From Gnetum montanum (lineage: Eukaryota; Streptophyta; Gnetopsida; Gnetales; Gnetaceae), in assembly GCA_015680685.1 (NCBI GenBank), contig MNCI01033523.1:62001-126000 (forward strand): a DNA stretch of 64,000 bases, read 5' to 3'. Position 1 is the first letter of the stretch. Each line of letters begins with the position of its first letter. Below the pieces are notes generated by a model that worked only from the letters and a program-made list of their open reading frames with translations, was not told the DNA's origin and searched no databases. Of the stretch, positions 36,830 through 47,265 are shown in pieces. The translations under genes and the position numbers were made by a program.

Positions 36830-39045
36830 TAGAGGAAGAACTGTTGGGTCATTCTCACCCTTACCACTAGTGCTACCAATTCCTCCTAGAACCTAAAATG
36901 CAACAACATATACCCAATTAGTAACCCATAGCCAAAACCATAGCTTAAAATAAGGAAAAAAACCATTAAATACATCTAACCTATGGAGATTTTGGCTCCA
37001 GGATTTCTAGGGTAAGAAGTGAAAGTCCTTCCTCCAAATGATGGAGGATCTAGTCCTCTATCATGTTCACCCAATCAACATCCCCAAGATCAACACTAGA
37101 GAGGATGTCAGTCCTATCTATAGGAGTCCAAGTAGGAGGCTCTTAGGTAGTAGTTGTTGTAGAAGTCTCGTATGCAGCAGTGGTAATTTGAGTAGTAGGG
37201 GATTTCACCACAATGAGAGTACTTTTAAAAAGCTAATAAGCACTTTTCGCTTGGATCCCTTAGATGAACAACTCTTTTTCAATATTCAACCAACTCCTCC
37301 TTGATCCACTTAAGGTAAGCCCCATGATCCACCTTGTACTAATGCTTAAGGACCTTTTTTTTCTTGTCCCATTGTAAGACCCAAGTGTAGTGATCCTTCC
37401 TATCCTTGACCTTCTAGGAGATGAGGTCCATCTACATAAATTATTCCACAATCTCCCATAGGGCTGCTACTTTGTTTGAAATGACATACCAGTAATAGAT
37501 CCACATGATCTCCCTACTCCACAACTCCCCTGAGTTAGTCGCTTGGGCCTCCATAAAGGCCTTGTGGTCTCAGAGATCTCTAATTATCTCCTCCTATCAT
37601 TGAGTCTTTTTCCTTAAGGCCACAACTTCCTCTCATAGGGATTTGTTGGACCTCTCTAGCTCCCATGAATTTTTTGTAGATGACATTGCTAGATTAGTAG
37701 CAATCTTGTACAACTTCAAGGGTATCCTAGATACATCAAAGGAAAGCTTAGGAAAGTAGTCTATCTCCATGTCTGTACTACATAGAAGGATATACATAGG
37801 CATAAAATGCAATCATAAACATAATGCATCACCTAAGATAGCCATAATGCAAGCATAGCCTACAACTAAAGCACATGAAACAAAATCCTGACCTATCTTG
37901 AGTGCAACCTAATGCAATCGATTAATGATGTCCTTAGTAATCCCACATATGAACTCCAATTTTTCTAGAGTCTCTACCCATGGTTTCACATGAAACATAG
38001 GGATGAGAGCTTACGTTGGTTCTCAAAAACTACTATAAGCATAACAATTGTCCAAGAGTTAGGATGACAACCAAAGATAAACAACAAGATAAAATGAAAA
38101 CATCAAGGTATGGCCGTACCTAGCTCCTCCTCTTCCTCCTCTAGGATGATGGGGAATATGCCCATCACCACCTCACCAAACAAGACATCTACATCATTAA
38201 TTTCCATCTTTGGCTTTGAGAGTGCCTCCTCCACATAACTTTGTTCCTCTTCTATGGTAGCTTGGGCTACCATGACCTATTTCTTGCCTACAATCATAAA
38301 GCATGAAAAAGTAATTAACACATGAAATCACAACATAGTGATAAAACCTTAAAACAACCAATCATAGATAAAAATTACCTATGACTACCTACTATAATGA
38401 TGTAAGCCTAAACTTGATCTTATTTAGGGTAGGTTGGTTGAATGCTAGGAGTGCCTCCTCCATAGGCCTCTTGACTTTCTCTCTAGCTTCTCCTTTGACC
38501 TTCATATGTCATTGTCTAGCATTTAGAACACTAGTAGGAAATGTTAGAGGCTCATCATCATCAATGTTGTTAGGAGAATTACATTGCCTAACATCAAGAT
38601 TCTTACTGATGATGAATAATGTATCATCCATATCCTCTAGTGGGTTCTGAGCTCACACTATTGAATAAATTTGCTTTATCCAAGTCCTAGAAAGTTAGCT
38701 TGGGTCTTGGAAAATCCATCGCCCATCCCTATACACCACGAGAAACTCTATAAATCTCTTTAAATAACCCACAAAAAATGCAAAGTGCATATGGATTATT
38801 GTAGAGGTATCATCATGATGTCTACAGATCTCCTTCTAAAGCCCAGCAACCAAAGTAACCACCCAGTTAAATTTGGTGACCTCCATCAGGACCTTCTTAA
38901 AGGTCCACCCCTACACTATGTTGATTACCCTCTTTTGTGATATTAGTTTGGAAAACAACTTCACTTATAAAAATTTAAAATTCTTGGATTATGGATCCCA
39001 CCCTGCACCTTTTCTCTTAACCAAAACTTGCATCAATGCTAAGAT
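36830..39045 (-). pseudogene. Element A: antisense gene relic, homologous to the antisense gene of C
   Basis: The minus-strand translation keeps the reading of C's antisense gene. EVTKFNWVVTLVAGL and HMHFAFFVGYLKRFIEFLVV (38730-38890) match C's EEATQFNWASYYAKGL and VHYTFFIACLRRFVEFLVI. Further on, FMEAQATNSG, WYVISNKVAALWEIVE, KVKDRKDHYTWVLQW and LKHQYKVDHGAYLKW (37290-37560) match C's exon 7. A GAGCTAG|GTACGG donor-like site near 38110-38120 matches C's exon 6 donor GAGCTA|GTACGT. Upstream of about 39045 the homology ends and a tandem array begins, so C's exons 1-3 and the start of exon 4 have no visible counterpart. It lies between protease and RT exactly as in C. The protein is unrecognised. 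Confidence 0.7.
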
Positions 39046-42000
39046 TTCTTTTAATTTTGACACTCAAAACCATATTGCAATCTTAGGTCCGATGCATCCA
39101 CACTAGGGCTACCATTCCCAATACGGATGCATGCCTCCCATTTCACAAAATCATTAAAATACAAGTATTTTACCATTTTTAATAAGCAAAACCTGTCATT
39201 TTCAACTCTAGGTTACCGAATTGGTGAGACTTGAACAAAGCTAGACACCATGTGTTTCCACACTAGGGCAATAGCACCCAACATGGAAGAAGAGGGGTAA
39301 CAACTATCCCTACCCATATAGCCCATTTTTGATCTCAAAGTGAGCCCTACATGACCTATAATCCCTTTGAGAATATCTATCAATCCTAGAACCTCACCAA
39401 ACTAAGTAGAACCTAGTCGAAACCTTACGATTTTTGTGTTTTTATGCTAGATGAACCTTCATCTATACTGAGAATCTCACACTCAGCATGGATTGATGGG
39501 AGGAAGCCAAAAATAACCTAAATTGACTACCTAGTTACAATTCATCAAAGCCTAGTGATCCCTACACCTCGTTGGAACCCTATGGAGCTTATAAATTTCC
39601 CAAAAGTAGTCAAATATGATACAAAACTACCATGCCCCTATAATCCACACTAATGCCATCATGCTTAGTGTGGAAGAAAGGGGTGAGACTACATGAGATA
39701 CTTAGAAGCCTCCAAAATACTGAATCTTATGACTGTTGATATCATCAATCCCAAAGGCTAAAGTGCATAGTTGATTAGTTGTCAATCTATCCTAGATCTA
39801 AATTTCCTAATTGAGAGAAACCTCTTCCATGTTGACCATCCTAGTTCCAATGTGGATGGAAGGGGGAAGCCAAAACTATTAAAATTTTCATGTATTTTGA
39901 CTTCTAAAAGAAACCCCATCCTTCTTGAAGTCATCGAACTTTTGAAAGTAACCACTAATGATCAAAAATTATTTTCCTTTGACTTTCCATGCTAAGCACC
40001 CCATTCTCAATGTGCATGGAAGGGGGGAAGCCTAGAAACACTTTCAAAACCTTCAAAATGATTGAATTTTTACCTTAAACACTAATGGCCAATACCAGAA
40101 ACCCTGAAAACACTCATGCATAGCTTGATTTGACCATAAAACCTAAAAGTCCTTTCCCCCAATATTTCACACTAAGCATGGAAGACATAGCATGGTAAAA
40201 AGGTTGAAGCACAAAAATACTTAATAACTATTTAAAAAATCAAAATTTGACATTAGGTATTAGCAATTTACACTAGCTATGTTAGAAGCACACATTCATA
40301 GATAGAAATGATGGAAAATGGCAAAAATTAAGGTCCCTTAGTTCTTGTATGCTGAGATCCACTTCTTTCATGTTTCCCAACATGGAAGAAAAGGGGGTAC
40401 TTTTGGTGGACTTCAAAATAACCTCTAGAAACCTTGATCTAGCATCAAAAATCCCTATGTATGTCCTAGAACGTTGTTTGCACATCCTGGGACCATCAAA
40501 TCTAACGAGATTGGTCATAAGTAGCCAAAAAAGCTTTCCTCCAAATCTTCCATGCTAAGCATGGAAACCCTTGCATGAAAAAAATGAAGAAAGCAAAAAA
40601 ACCACTCATTAGCCTTTGAAATGACCAAATTTTGATACCAAGCATTAGTATTCAACAATGGCAACCTTGGAGACCTACATGCATGACCAGAAACAATGCA
40701 AAAATATAGAAAGTTTCTTACCCCTAGTCTTGCATGTTGAGCATACTACCCCCACCCGTTTGCATGAAAAATAGGATGAAAGCTTTAAAAACCCTCTATT
40801 AAACCTCCAAACTAGCCAAACGTGACAGCAAACCCTAGTCCTTGACCTTAGCAACCTTTGAGGCACACATGCATGATTAATTGAGGTCAAAATTAGTACA
40901 AATCTAGGATTTATGATTCTTCCACATTTGGAATCCCATTTTTCATTATAAGCATGGTATCCCAAGCACGGAAACTCAAGTGGGGACTTATTTGAAGCCC
41001 CTAAATAGCTTATAATAACATCAAACAATCCTACATGCACTCTAAAGCCTTATTAGTAGAAATTAAAGTCTTCAAAATTCAAGAAATTGATCCCAGATCA
41101 TCAAAAAATGATTCCCCTTCATCTTCCACACTAAGCTCACTAGCCTCAACAAGAAAAAAGGAGGGGAAGATCAAAAACCACTTGGAATTACTCAAAACTA
41201 GCACTGTTTGACATGGAGACATAGCCCTTGGCCCTAGCAACTCTAGAAGTTGACATTCATGGTTGATTGTGACTCAAATTGGCCTAGATCTATGGTTTTA
41301 TCTTCATCCATGATGAAGAAATCTCCTTCCACATTGGACAACATGGAAACAAAGGGGAAAAGCTATTTTTCCCCTTTTGATGACAAGATGACACTCACGA
41401 AAGCCAAAGATCTACGCCAAAGAAGCCTAGGACCACATAGCCTTGCGATTTTTCTTGTTTGATAATGTTTTAATTTTTGAAACTCACTCCCCCCAATATT
41501 CTACATTATAGTAACTTCCCCAACATGGAAATAGGGGAGGAAGATCTTAAGTTCCCTTGAACAACCTTCAAATGTACCCAAAGTTAACGAAAAACTTGCC
41601 GAATCATGATCTATAGCCCCAAGGACCTAAAAACCTAGTCAATATGCTTCTAAACCACTTTGAATTCACAAAACAAGTATCCCCCCATTCTTCCATGTTT
41701 TGGGATACTATGCTTAGAATGAAAAAAAGGGGAAAGCTATTTTAACATGTTCTGACACTCAAAATCAACTCAAATTGCCACAAAATGAAGCTAAGAGATG
41801 TAAAATTTCCAGATCTAGGTTCTAGCAACTTATTTAACCTCATTTGATCCTGTTTTAACTAAGGTTTTGGTTTTTCATGAAAAGCCTCATTTATTCCATG
41901 TTGGCCAACAAGGAAATAGGGGGGAAGGCTCTAGAACTTGCTTTTTAGCCTTTAGAGACCTCCGAAGTAACTAATTTTGGTGGTTCTTACCCTGTGATGC

Positions 42001-42130
42001 CTTGGGAAGGTACCAAAACCTCAATGTTGGACCTTTGAGCATCCCAAAACCTATTTTCCTTGGATTTCATGTTGAGGGTTCCTATTTCCATGTTGAGCCT
42101 ACTGTGGAAGCCTCAAAACACTTGATTTTT
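39046..42130 (+). repeat. Element A: array of about 17 diverged 185-bp repeats
   Basis: A recurring block of the form CTTCCA(T/C)(G/A)(C/T)TAAGCAT..(C)ATGGAA..AGGGGGGAAGC, followed by AAAAC..TT.AAA and a CTAG.AACC segment, returns near 39115, 39300, 39510, 39690, 39870, 40030, 40208, 40398, 40593, 40783, 40998, 41168, 41362, 41546, 41738, 41930 and 42112. The spacing is 160-215 bp, mean close to 185. Copies are strongly diverged, so the array is old. Short ORFs inside belong to the repeat. In C the matching interval holds ordinary exons, with only two ACCC(T)(T/C)GCA.TAAC.CAAGGT copies at about 55535-55610. Confidence 0.7.
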
Positions 42131-42489
42131 TTGGTCCAAATAGCCCAGAACAGCCTAGACTAATGCCTAAACTCACCTAATAGCCTTGTAGCCTAAAACC
42201 ATGGCCTAATAAGGCCTAAATTTGGCCCAACCCAACCATTTTTTTGGCCTATATTAGCCAAATGTTACCATATATATCCTATTTTGCTTTATTTTTATCT
42301 TATTACATAGTATTTTGGCTTATTTTTGGACTTGTGTTGCATTGTTGACCTTATTGAACTTCTCCAACCTTTATATGACCTTATGTGTTCTTTATTTTCC
42401 ATATTTACCTATGTTTGGCCTTTAAATGGTATCAAATAGTGGGATTTGACATTCCCTAGCCACTATTTTGCACCATGTAATGATGCACC
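42131..42489. other. Element A: spacer before motif copies
   Basis: T-rich DNA with CC and GGCCTA words; no gene seen. Confidence 0.35.
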
Positions 42490-42560
42490 ACTAAGGCCTT
42501 AAACTAGCATCATAGTCTACTAAGACTTTAAATTGGAAATATGGTCTACTAAGGCATAAA
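42490..42560 (+). repeat. Element A: TAAACTAGC motif copies before RT
   Basis: Three degenerate copies: ACTAAGGCCTTAAACTAGCA (about 42490-42510), then GACTTTAAATTGG, then GGCATAAAACTAA. Together with 36290-36510 they bracket the antisense region. Confidence 0.65.
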
Positions 42561-42580
42561 ACTAATGAAATTGTAGCCTT

Positions 42581-42596
42581 TACTAACCATTTGCAG
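42581..42596 (+). promoter_or_regulatory. Element A: possible branch point and 3' splice site before RT
   Basis: TACTAAC (42581-42587) is a perfect branch-point consensus and TTTGCAG ends at 42596; the 9-10 nt between them is short for a plant intron. C has CTAAT (56202-56206) and TTTTGCAG ending at 56232 at the matching position. This is inference from motifs only. Confidence 0.35.
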
Positions 42597-42639
42597 CTTT
42601 ATTTCTTATATCTCCTATTCATTTAACACTTGTTAGCCT

Positions 42640-42949
42640 CTATTAAAATTTGTTGAATAGTTTATTAACCCTGATTGCCTACAACTTAAGCCTGAGGGTC
42701 TATTAGACCACATAGACTCAATAGAGAAACCTCTACATTGGCTTGAAAACCTATTCAAAACCCTTGAATTAGAATCAGGGGACATTACTAAATACTCTCT
42801 AGTTGAGGTTCCTATCACAATGCATAGTGGTGAGGAGAAAATCCTTAAACTAAGTTTCTCACTAGAACCTCAATATGCTCAAGACATTACCAAGGTTCTA
42901 CAAACTGACATTAAGGCCTTTTCTTGGTCATATGAAGATATGCCAAGCC
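42640..42949 (+). pseudogene. Element A: start of the RT region, interrupted by element B
   Basis: The plus-strand reading ends EPQYAQDITKVLQTDIKAF then SWSYEDMP, matching C's THDAIKQVLQSNITIFAW then SYEDMP just before the RT domain. It is cut at 42949 by the LTR of element B. The rest of A's pol lies beyond B, outside the window. Confidence 0.75.
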
Positions 42950-43646
42950 TGAAACACCATTAATTTCTTCCTAGCACTTTAAAATGAGAATTACTCAAAA
43001 TTTGACTAAGGCAGGGAGCTCATGCCCAGCTTGCCCAAGCCAGCTTGCTCACACTATCAAGCTAGCTTGCCCTCAACATGAGCAACTCCAACAACTTCAA
43101 AATCAAGTCAAAATAGTCCAAATATGAAGGTACAAGCTATCCTCAAGATCCACTGATGTCCACTCCAAGTTTCAGCATTCAGGAGTTCAAATTTTAGATC
43201 AAATGATGCAGATTTTTCACACTCACGATGCAGGTCACGCTGTGACATGAGTCTTGCGTGACTAACTTTTAGAGCCTCAAAACTGAGTCAAAATGACTAG
43301 ATTTCAAGGGTGCAAGTTATCCTCAAGGTTCACCATTAATAACTATGGGTCAAAAGCCTCCAGACTGTTAGATTTTGGGCCCAAAATTGATATGTTTCAG
43401 AAATTTTCCTAAAGTCACGCTATAGTGTGAGTCCAGCGTGACCTGCCAAAAGTGGCTCCGAACAGGGTACATTCAGGCTCAAATTCAAATTTCATTTAGG
43501 CTTAAATTCATATTTTAGATCACTCTCAAGGTTAGACATGTTCAAGGTAATAGTTGCATTCAAGGAATAGGCATTAGAAATCAAAATGTGGTGTCAAATG
43601 TTTCATTTTATTTCACTCAGGCTGAGGTCACGCTGAGGACACTCCC

Positions 43647-43757
43647 AGCGTGACTACCCATCGTGAATGTCTACTAGATGCCTAGCATGACTACCCAACG
43701 TGAATGTCTACTAGATGCCTATTATGACTACCCAACATGAATGTCTACTGGATGCCC
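43647..43757 (+). repeat. Element B LTR: 37-bp direct repeat, three copies
   Basis: Units at 43647-43683, 43684-43720 and 43721-43757, each of the form A(G)..TGACTACCCA(A)CGTGAATG followed by TCTACTAGATGCCT. They differ at a few positions, mostly C/T and G/A. Confidence 0.9.
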
Positions 43758-44140
43758 AGTGTGAGTGCAAGTAGACATGCCCCAAAAGTCACAAAAACAT
43801 CCGAATCGGTATCCCGTAGCAGTTAGAATGGTCAAATCAAAGATCCAGAAGTCTCAAGAAAGTCAGGACCAATTTCTTTTATTATGAATTAATTGTTTCA
43901 TTGTAAATCTTCATTTGTGGGCTTGTTAGGCCCTCACAGTCTAAATTGTATGTATTTCCATGGGCTTGAGTGACCCTCACATTGTAAGATATGGTGAATC
44001 TTGTCAAGAATGTAGCTTGCCCACACACATCCAACTCACACACAGTTGTCCATTGGACACATGTCGCTAGATCTGTTTTCCTCTCATCTCCCAGTCATTG
44101 ATTCCATTCTTAAATTCCATGCCCGAAACCAGCCCAAACC

Positions 44141-44148
44141 TATAAATA
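44141..44148 (+). promoter_or_regulatory. Element B: TATA box of the LTR promoter
   Basis: TATAAATA in the block CCTATAAATACCC, shared with both LTRs of C (46226 and 62059). Transcription should start about 30 bp downstream. Confidence 0.7.
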
Positions 44149-44701
44149 CCCTGTCGATTCACATAAATGGGGTTGGCAATTTTTGAGTTAAAAAGCTTGA
44201 AAAACTCAAACTAGTGCTCCTTGGGCACTCGACACACTTTCACTCCTAGCATCTAAACACTTCCAAAACACATCACATCACATCGCCTCGAGGCCTGGCG
44301 CTTGACTTGCCATATGTAGCTATGCTTTGACCGATGTACATCTTTTCTATGTAATACAATATAGATCATTTTTCCAGCCATTATTTTCTATTTACTCTAT
44401 TTTACATTCAGTTTATGTTTTATTTACAATACTAGTTTTCTGCATGCATTTCTGTTTATGTTTCGTACATGTTGTTTATGTTTTAAAAAATTAGTTACAA
44501 TAACTTTAGTGCAAGCCATAGTTTATGCTCAGAGAAGTCCTTGGTTGATTTTTGTGTAGACCATCCAAGGCACTCTACCTTCGTTTATTTTTCTAGCTTG
44601 CCCTCAAGGTGAAGGTAGGGTCAACTGTGTTTGCCCAAAAATCTTTCAATGCTTGGTTTCCTTCCAGCCTTACATCAACGATTTAGGTCAGTATAGTAAA
44701 T

Positions 44702-44718
44702 TGGTGCTAGAAGAAGGG
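44702..44718 (+). promoter_or_regulatory. Element B: primer binding site
   Basis: TGGTGCTAGAAGAAGGG stands six bases after the LTR end and matches C's TGGCGCTAGAAGGAGGG at 47030 in 15 of 17 bases; both differences are transitions. I cannot name the tRNA with confidence. Confidence 0.7.
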
Positions 44719-44803
44719 CATGACTTGTTTGTTGTCTATTAAAAACGTCAACCATGCTACCTGTCAAAACTGACTCACCCTATCATTGTAAGTCTCCTTG
44801 TCC

Positions 44804-45077
44804 ATCACGCTACTATAGTTTGTCATGCTACAATCTAGTCATGCTGTGGTTTTGTCATGATGATCATGCTACAATTTGGTCATGCTATTCATGATGTAGC
44901 CTAGTCACGTTGGTCATGCTATAGTCTAGTCACGTTGGTCACATTGTGATTTGGTCATGTTGGTCATGCTGCAATCTGGTCATGCTGGTCACACTGTGGT
45001 TTGGTCACGCTAGTCATGCTATTGTTTGGTCATGCTGGCCACGCTATAGTCTGGTCACGCTAGTTACGCTACAGTTC
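44804..45077 (+). repeat. Element B leader: 25-bp tandem array, about 11 units
   Basis: From 44878 to 45077 eight units follow in exact 25-bp register (44878, 44903, 44928, 44953, 44978, 45003, 45028, 45053), of the form GGTCACGCT(A/G)GTCATGCTAT followed by AGTCT. Three more degenerate units precede them. The array lies in the leader between primer site and gag. C has no such array at the same place. Confidence 0.9.
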
Positions 45078-45110
45078 TCATGCACTCAATCCATCTAGCT
45101 CAGTTTAGAC

Positions 45111-45478
45111 ATGTTCGTTATGGAATCCTCCCAAATTAACCTAATGACACTACCAACCTCTGACTTTGGGGTTGAAACCTCGAACCCTGTGACTGCTACC
45201 AAATCCATAATTGTAATTGAACAAATAAATCCCCAAGGCCCTATGCGCCAGTCACTTAGGTTACAGGTCAAAGACCCTACTTATGCAAATCACATGGCCA
45301 AACAATACAACTTCATCTATGTTAAGATCCAAGCTAACTTACCCATCAATTGCATAGAAAGAGAAGCAAAATGAGACTATGAACTTATTCAAAAAGGAGG
45401 TCATGAATTCATCCCTTCATCATTTGACATAATCTCTCTCTTTGAACATCATCATAAACTCATATCCCAACTTCTTAT
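45111..45478 (+). pseudogene. Element B: N-terminal gag, interrupted by element C
   Basis: The open frame from ATG 45111 reaches an in-frame TGA at 45372-45374 (EREAK then stop), after which the same frame continues DYELIQKGGHEFIPSSFDI. The matching stretch of C reads NFEVVHRGGHDFKPTTYDI, also after a TGA. Within 45111-45370, QSLRLQ and YNFIYVKIQ match C's RSLILQ and YKFICVKIQ. It is cut at 45478 by C and continues at 62862. Confidence 0.85.
45474..45478. repeat. Target-site duplication of element C, left copy (CTTAT)
   Basis: CTTAT directly before the LTR start TGAAACACC at 45479, identical to 62857-62861 after the other LTR. Confidence 0.95.
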
Positions 45479-45654
45479 TGAAACACCGTGAAAATTGCGA
45501 GTCGGCCTCAGGCAAAGATTCGCAATTCAGGCGAGGGCGCATGTCAGAATTCTAGAAGGGAGAAAAAGACAGAGCAACACCAAGAGGCGCGTAGCATCAA
45601 GTCCTCGACTTCTTATGCAGATTCCTAATCTTACTATGTTTTCTCTGTTTACGC

Positions 45655-46120
45655 TATACCACGTGACGTAGCGTAATGGCGCTTAGCATGATTCCGCTTA
45701 AACATAGTCCGGCATCAGAAGGCTAGTTACTTCGGCATACGGAGAAGCTTGAGCAGCGTAATATGCGACTTCTTGTATATTTTGCTAAGTCTTTTGTTCA
45801 AGGCCAGGATTATGCTCTCTTATGCACGGCAGCGTAATGAGCTCCAAAATAGTCAAAGGCAAAGTCTAAGAAAGTGTGATTGCTCATCACGCAACGTAGC
45901 GTATCACAGCGTATTGCGTCGCCAAGCTAGACATCATTTACGCTTCATTATGCGTGGTTGCGTAAGCGAGCGTAAAACAGCTTGAATCCATTGTTTCCAT
46001 GTTATCTTACGCTTGTGCACGCAACGCAGTGTGAATGAGCGTAATATAACTCAAAGAAAGTTGAAACATGCCCAACGTGCATTAGTTCTTTACATGCACA
46101 ATATGCAAATAAGCGTATTG
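45655..46120. repeat. Element C LTR: cluster of GCGTAA/TTACGC words
   Basis: Upstream of the TATA box GCGTA or TACGC occurs well over a dozen times in about 460 bp, in both orientations (for example 45670, 45757, 45832, 45899, 45910, 45939, 45952, 45960, 45970, 46010, 46038, 46094). The 3' LTR keeps most of them. Such clustering in U3 may be a binding-site array; function is inference. Confidence 0.55.
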
Positions 46121-46225
46121 TGCATAGTCATGAAGTTTGACACAAAAATGGTCAAGCCAACAGTACCCGAAACATTCGGGACACACGTCATAAGGGTTGC
46201 ACCTTTTCCACAGGACGTCGCAGCC

Positions 46226-46233
46226 TATAAATA
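46226..46233 (+). promoter_or_regulatory. Element C: TATA box in 5' LTR
   Basis: TATAAATA within GCCTATAAATACCCC, 798 bp before the LTR end. The same box is at 62059-62066 in the 3' LTR and 44141 in B. Confidence 0.75.
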
Positions 46234-47029
46234 CCCCAGTTGACAAAGATACAGGGGTTGGCAAATCAGAGAAGAAAAGGCATTTTTCTGAGCACTGGAG
46301 CACTTATCACTTTTGAGCAGAGATATAGAGAGTAGCTCTTTGGCAATTGTTGATAGCATCACCTTACAGCAGAGATAGAGCACTGTTCGCGTGAGCATCG
46401 ACAACAAGAGTAATCGTTCTTTGGAGAAGACACACTTTTCTCCATCAGCAACCACTAGCCATCCCAAATAGAAACCACCTAAGGCGAAGGAAGCAGATCC
46501 GAGATCGTGGGATCATCTTGCACGGTTCGCAGGCTCTATTGGTCAGAAATAGTTGATCGATAGACGTCAGAGCTTGACCTTCCTTGCATCCCAACTTTAG
46601 CCCACGAGGTAGATAGGACTTCCGTTTGGATAGTTTTCTTGTTGTTTTGTGCTTGCTTTACATCCAGTAATCGGGGTCTCCCCAGTGTAACGAGACATAT
46701 AAAATATACATCTTTCAAGTCAAAGCATAGATCTTGAAACTACGTGTTTCTCTTATGTTAGCCTCTTCTTATCGTGTTTAGCGTTATGATCGTTACAATT
46801 TGTCTACGTCGTTTTCCCCTCATTTTACGATTCCTCGAATCAGATCGTTCCACGAGATATTCATCGGTTTACTGATTAGTAAGTCCCTGTCTGATCGACA
46901 AGACTGTTCAGAGCACCGCGGATTCATTTTTCTAGCATAGCCCTCGCACGGATCCGTGGTTAAAACTGTGTACGTGGGATTTTGTTTGGTATTTTCCAGC
47001 TGCCGACGTTTTCCGTCGTTACAGTTTTC

Positions 47030-47046
47030 TGGCGCTAGAAGGAGGG
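47030..47046 (+). promoter_or_regulatory. Element C: primer binding site
   Basis: TGGCGCTAGAAGGAGGG begins six bases after the LTR end. The leading TGGCGC is shared with tRNA-Asp sites of Athila/Tat elements, but the rest differs; the priming tRNA is undetermined. Confidence 0.75.
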
Positions 47047-47265
47047 CTGAACCTCTAATCTGAATATTTTGGGTAGCCCTGTTAGCGATCCATACCTTAA
47101 ACCGTAGACGTAATACCTCTAGGGAAGTTTACGGTAGATCGTGTGGTGTAGATCGGTCGCAAGGACGATTTCTTTGGAATCCTATAGGGTAGAAAGCCTA
47201 TTCGTGCTTTTGTTGCCATCCATTCCTTAGATCCAATTACCAGTTATGGTTAATCTCATTGCTCA

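Larger units (their letters stand above)
42950..44695 (+). mobile_element. Element B: 5' LTR
   Basis: It starts TGAAACACCAT like C's LTR (TGAAACACCGT) and ends near ...GGTCAGTATA, six bases before a primer site of C's type (1,746 bp). It shares with C the promoter block CCTATAAATACCC followed by GGGGTTGGCAA. Outside that block the two LTRs are strongly diverged, so B is a related but separate subfamily. Bases before it are AAGCC; the second target copy is outside the window. Confidence 0.8.
45479..47023 (+). mobile_element. Element C: 5' LTR
   Basis: TGAAACACC ... GTCGTTACA, 1,545 bp, paired with 61301-62856. In the first 260 or so bases I count by hand about 20 differences from the 3' LTR, nearly all C/T or G/A; later parts look closer. 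The 3' LTR has an extra ATACGCTCAT near 61710. The U3 part carries a dense set of GCGTA(A/T) words. The ORFs within are not genes. Confidence 0.95.

Noticed and set aside
46013-46467. Short ORFs in C's 5' LTR, also seen at 61837-62288
   Set aside because: They recur because the two LTRs are copies of one sequence; the region is promoter and untranslated leader.
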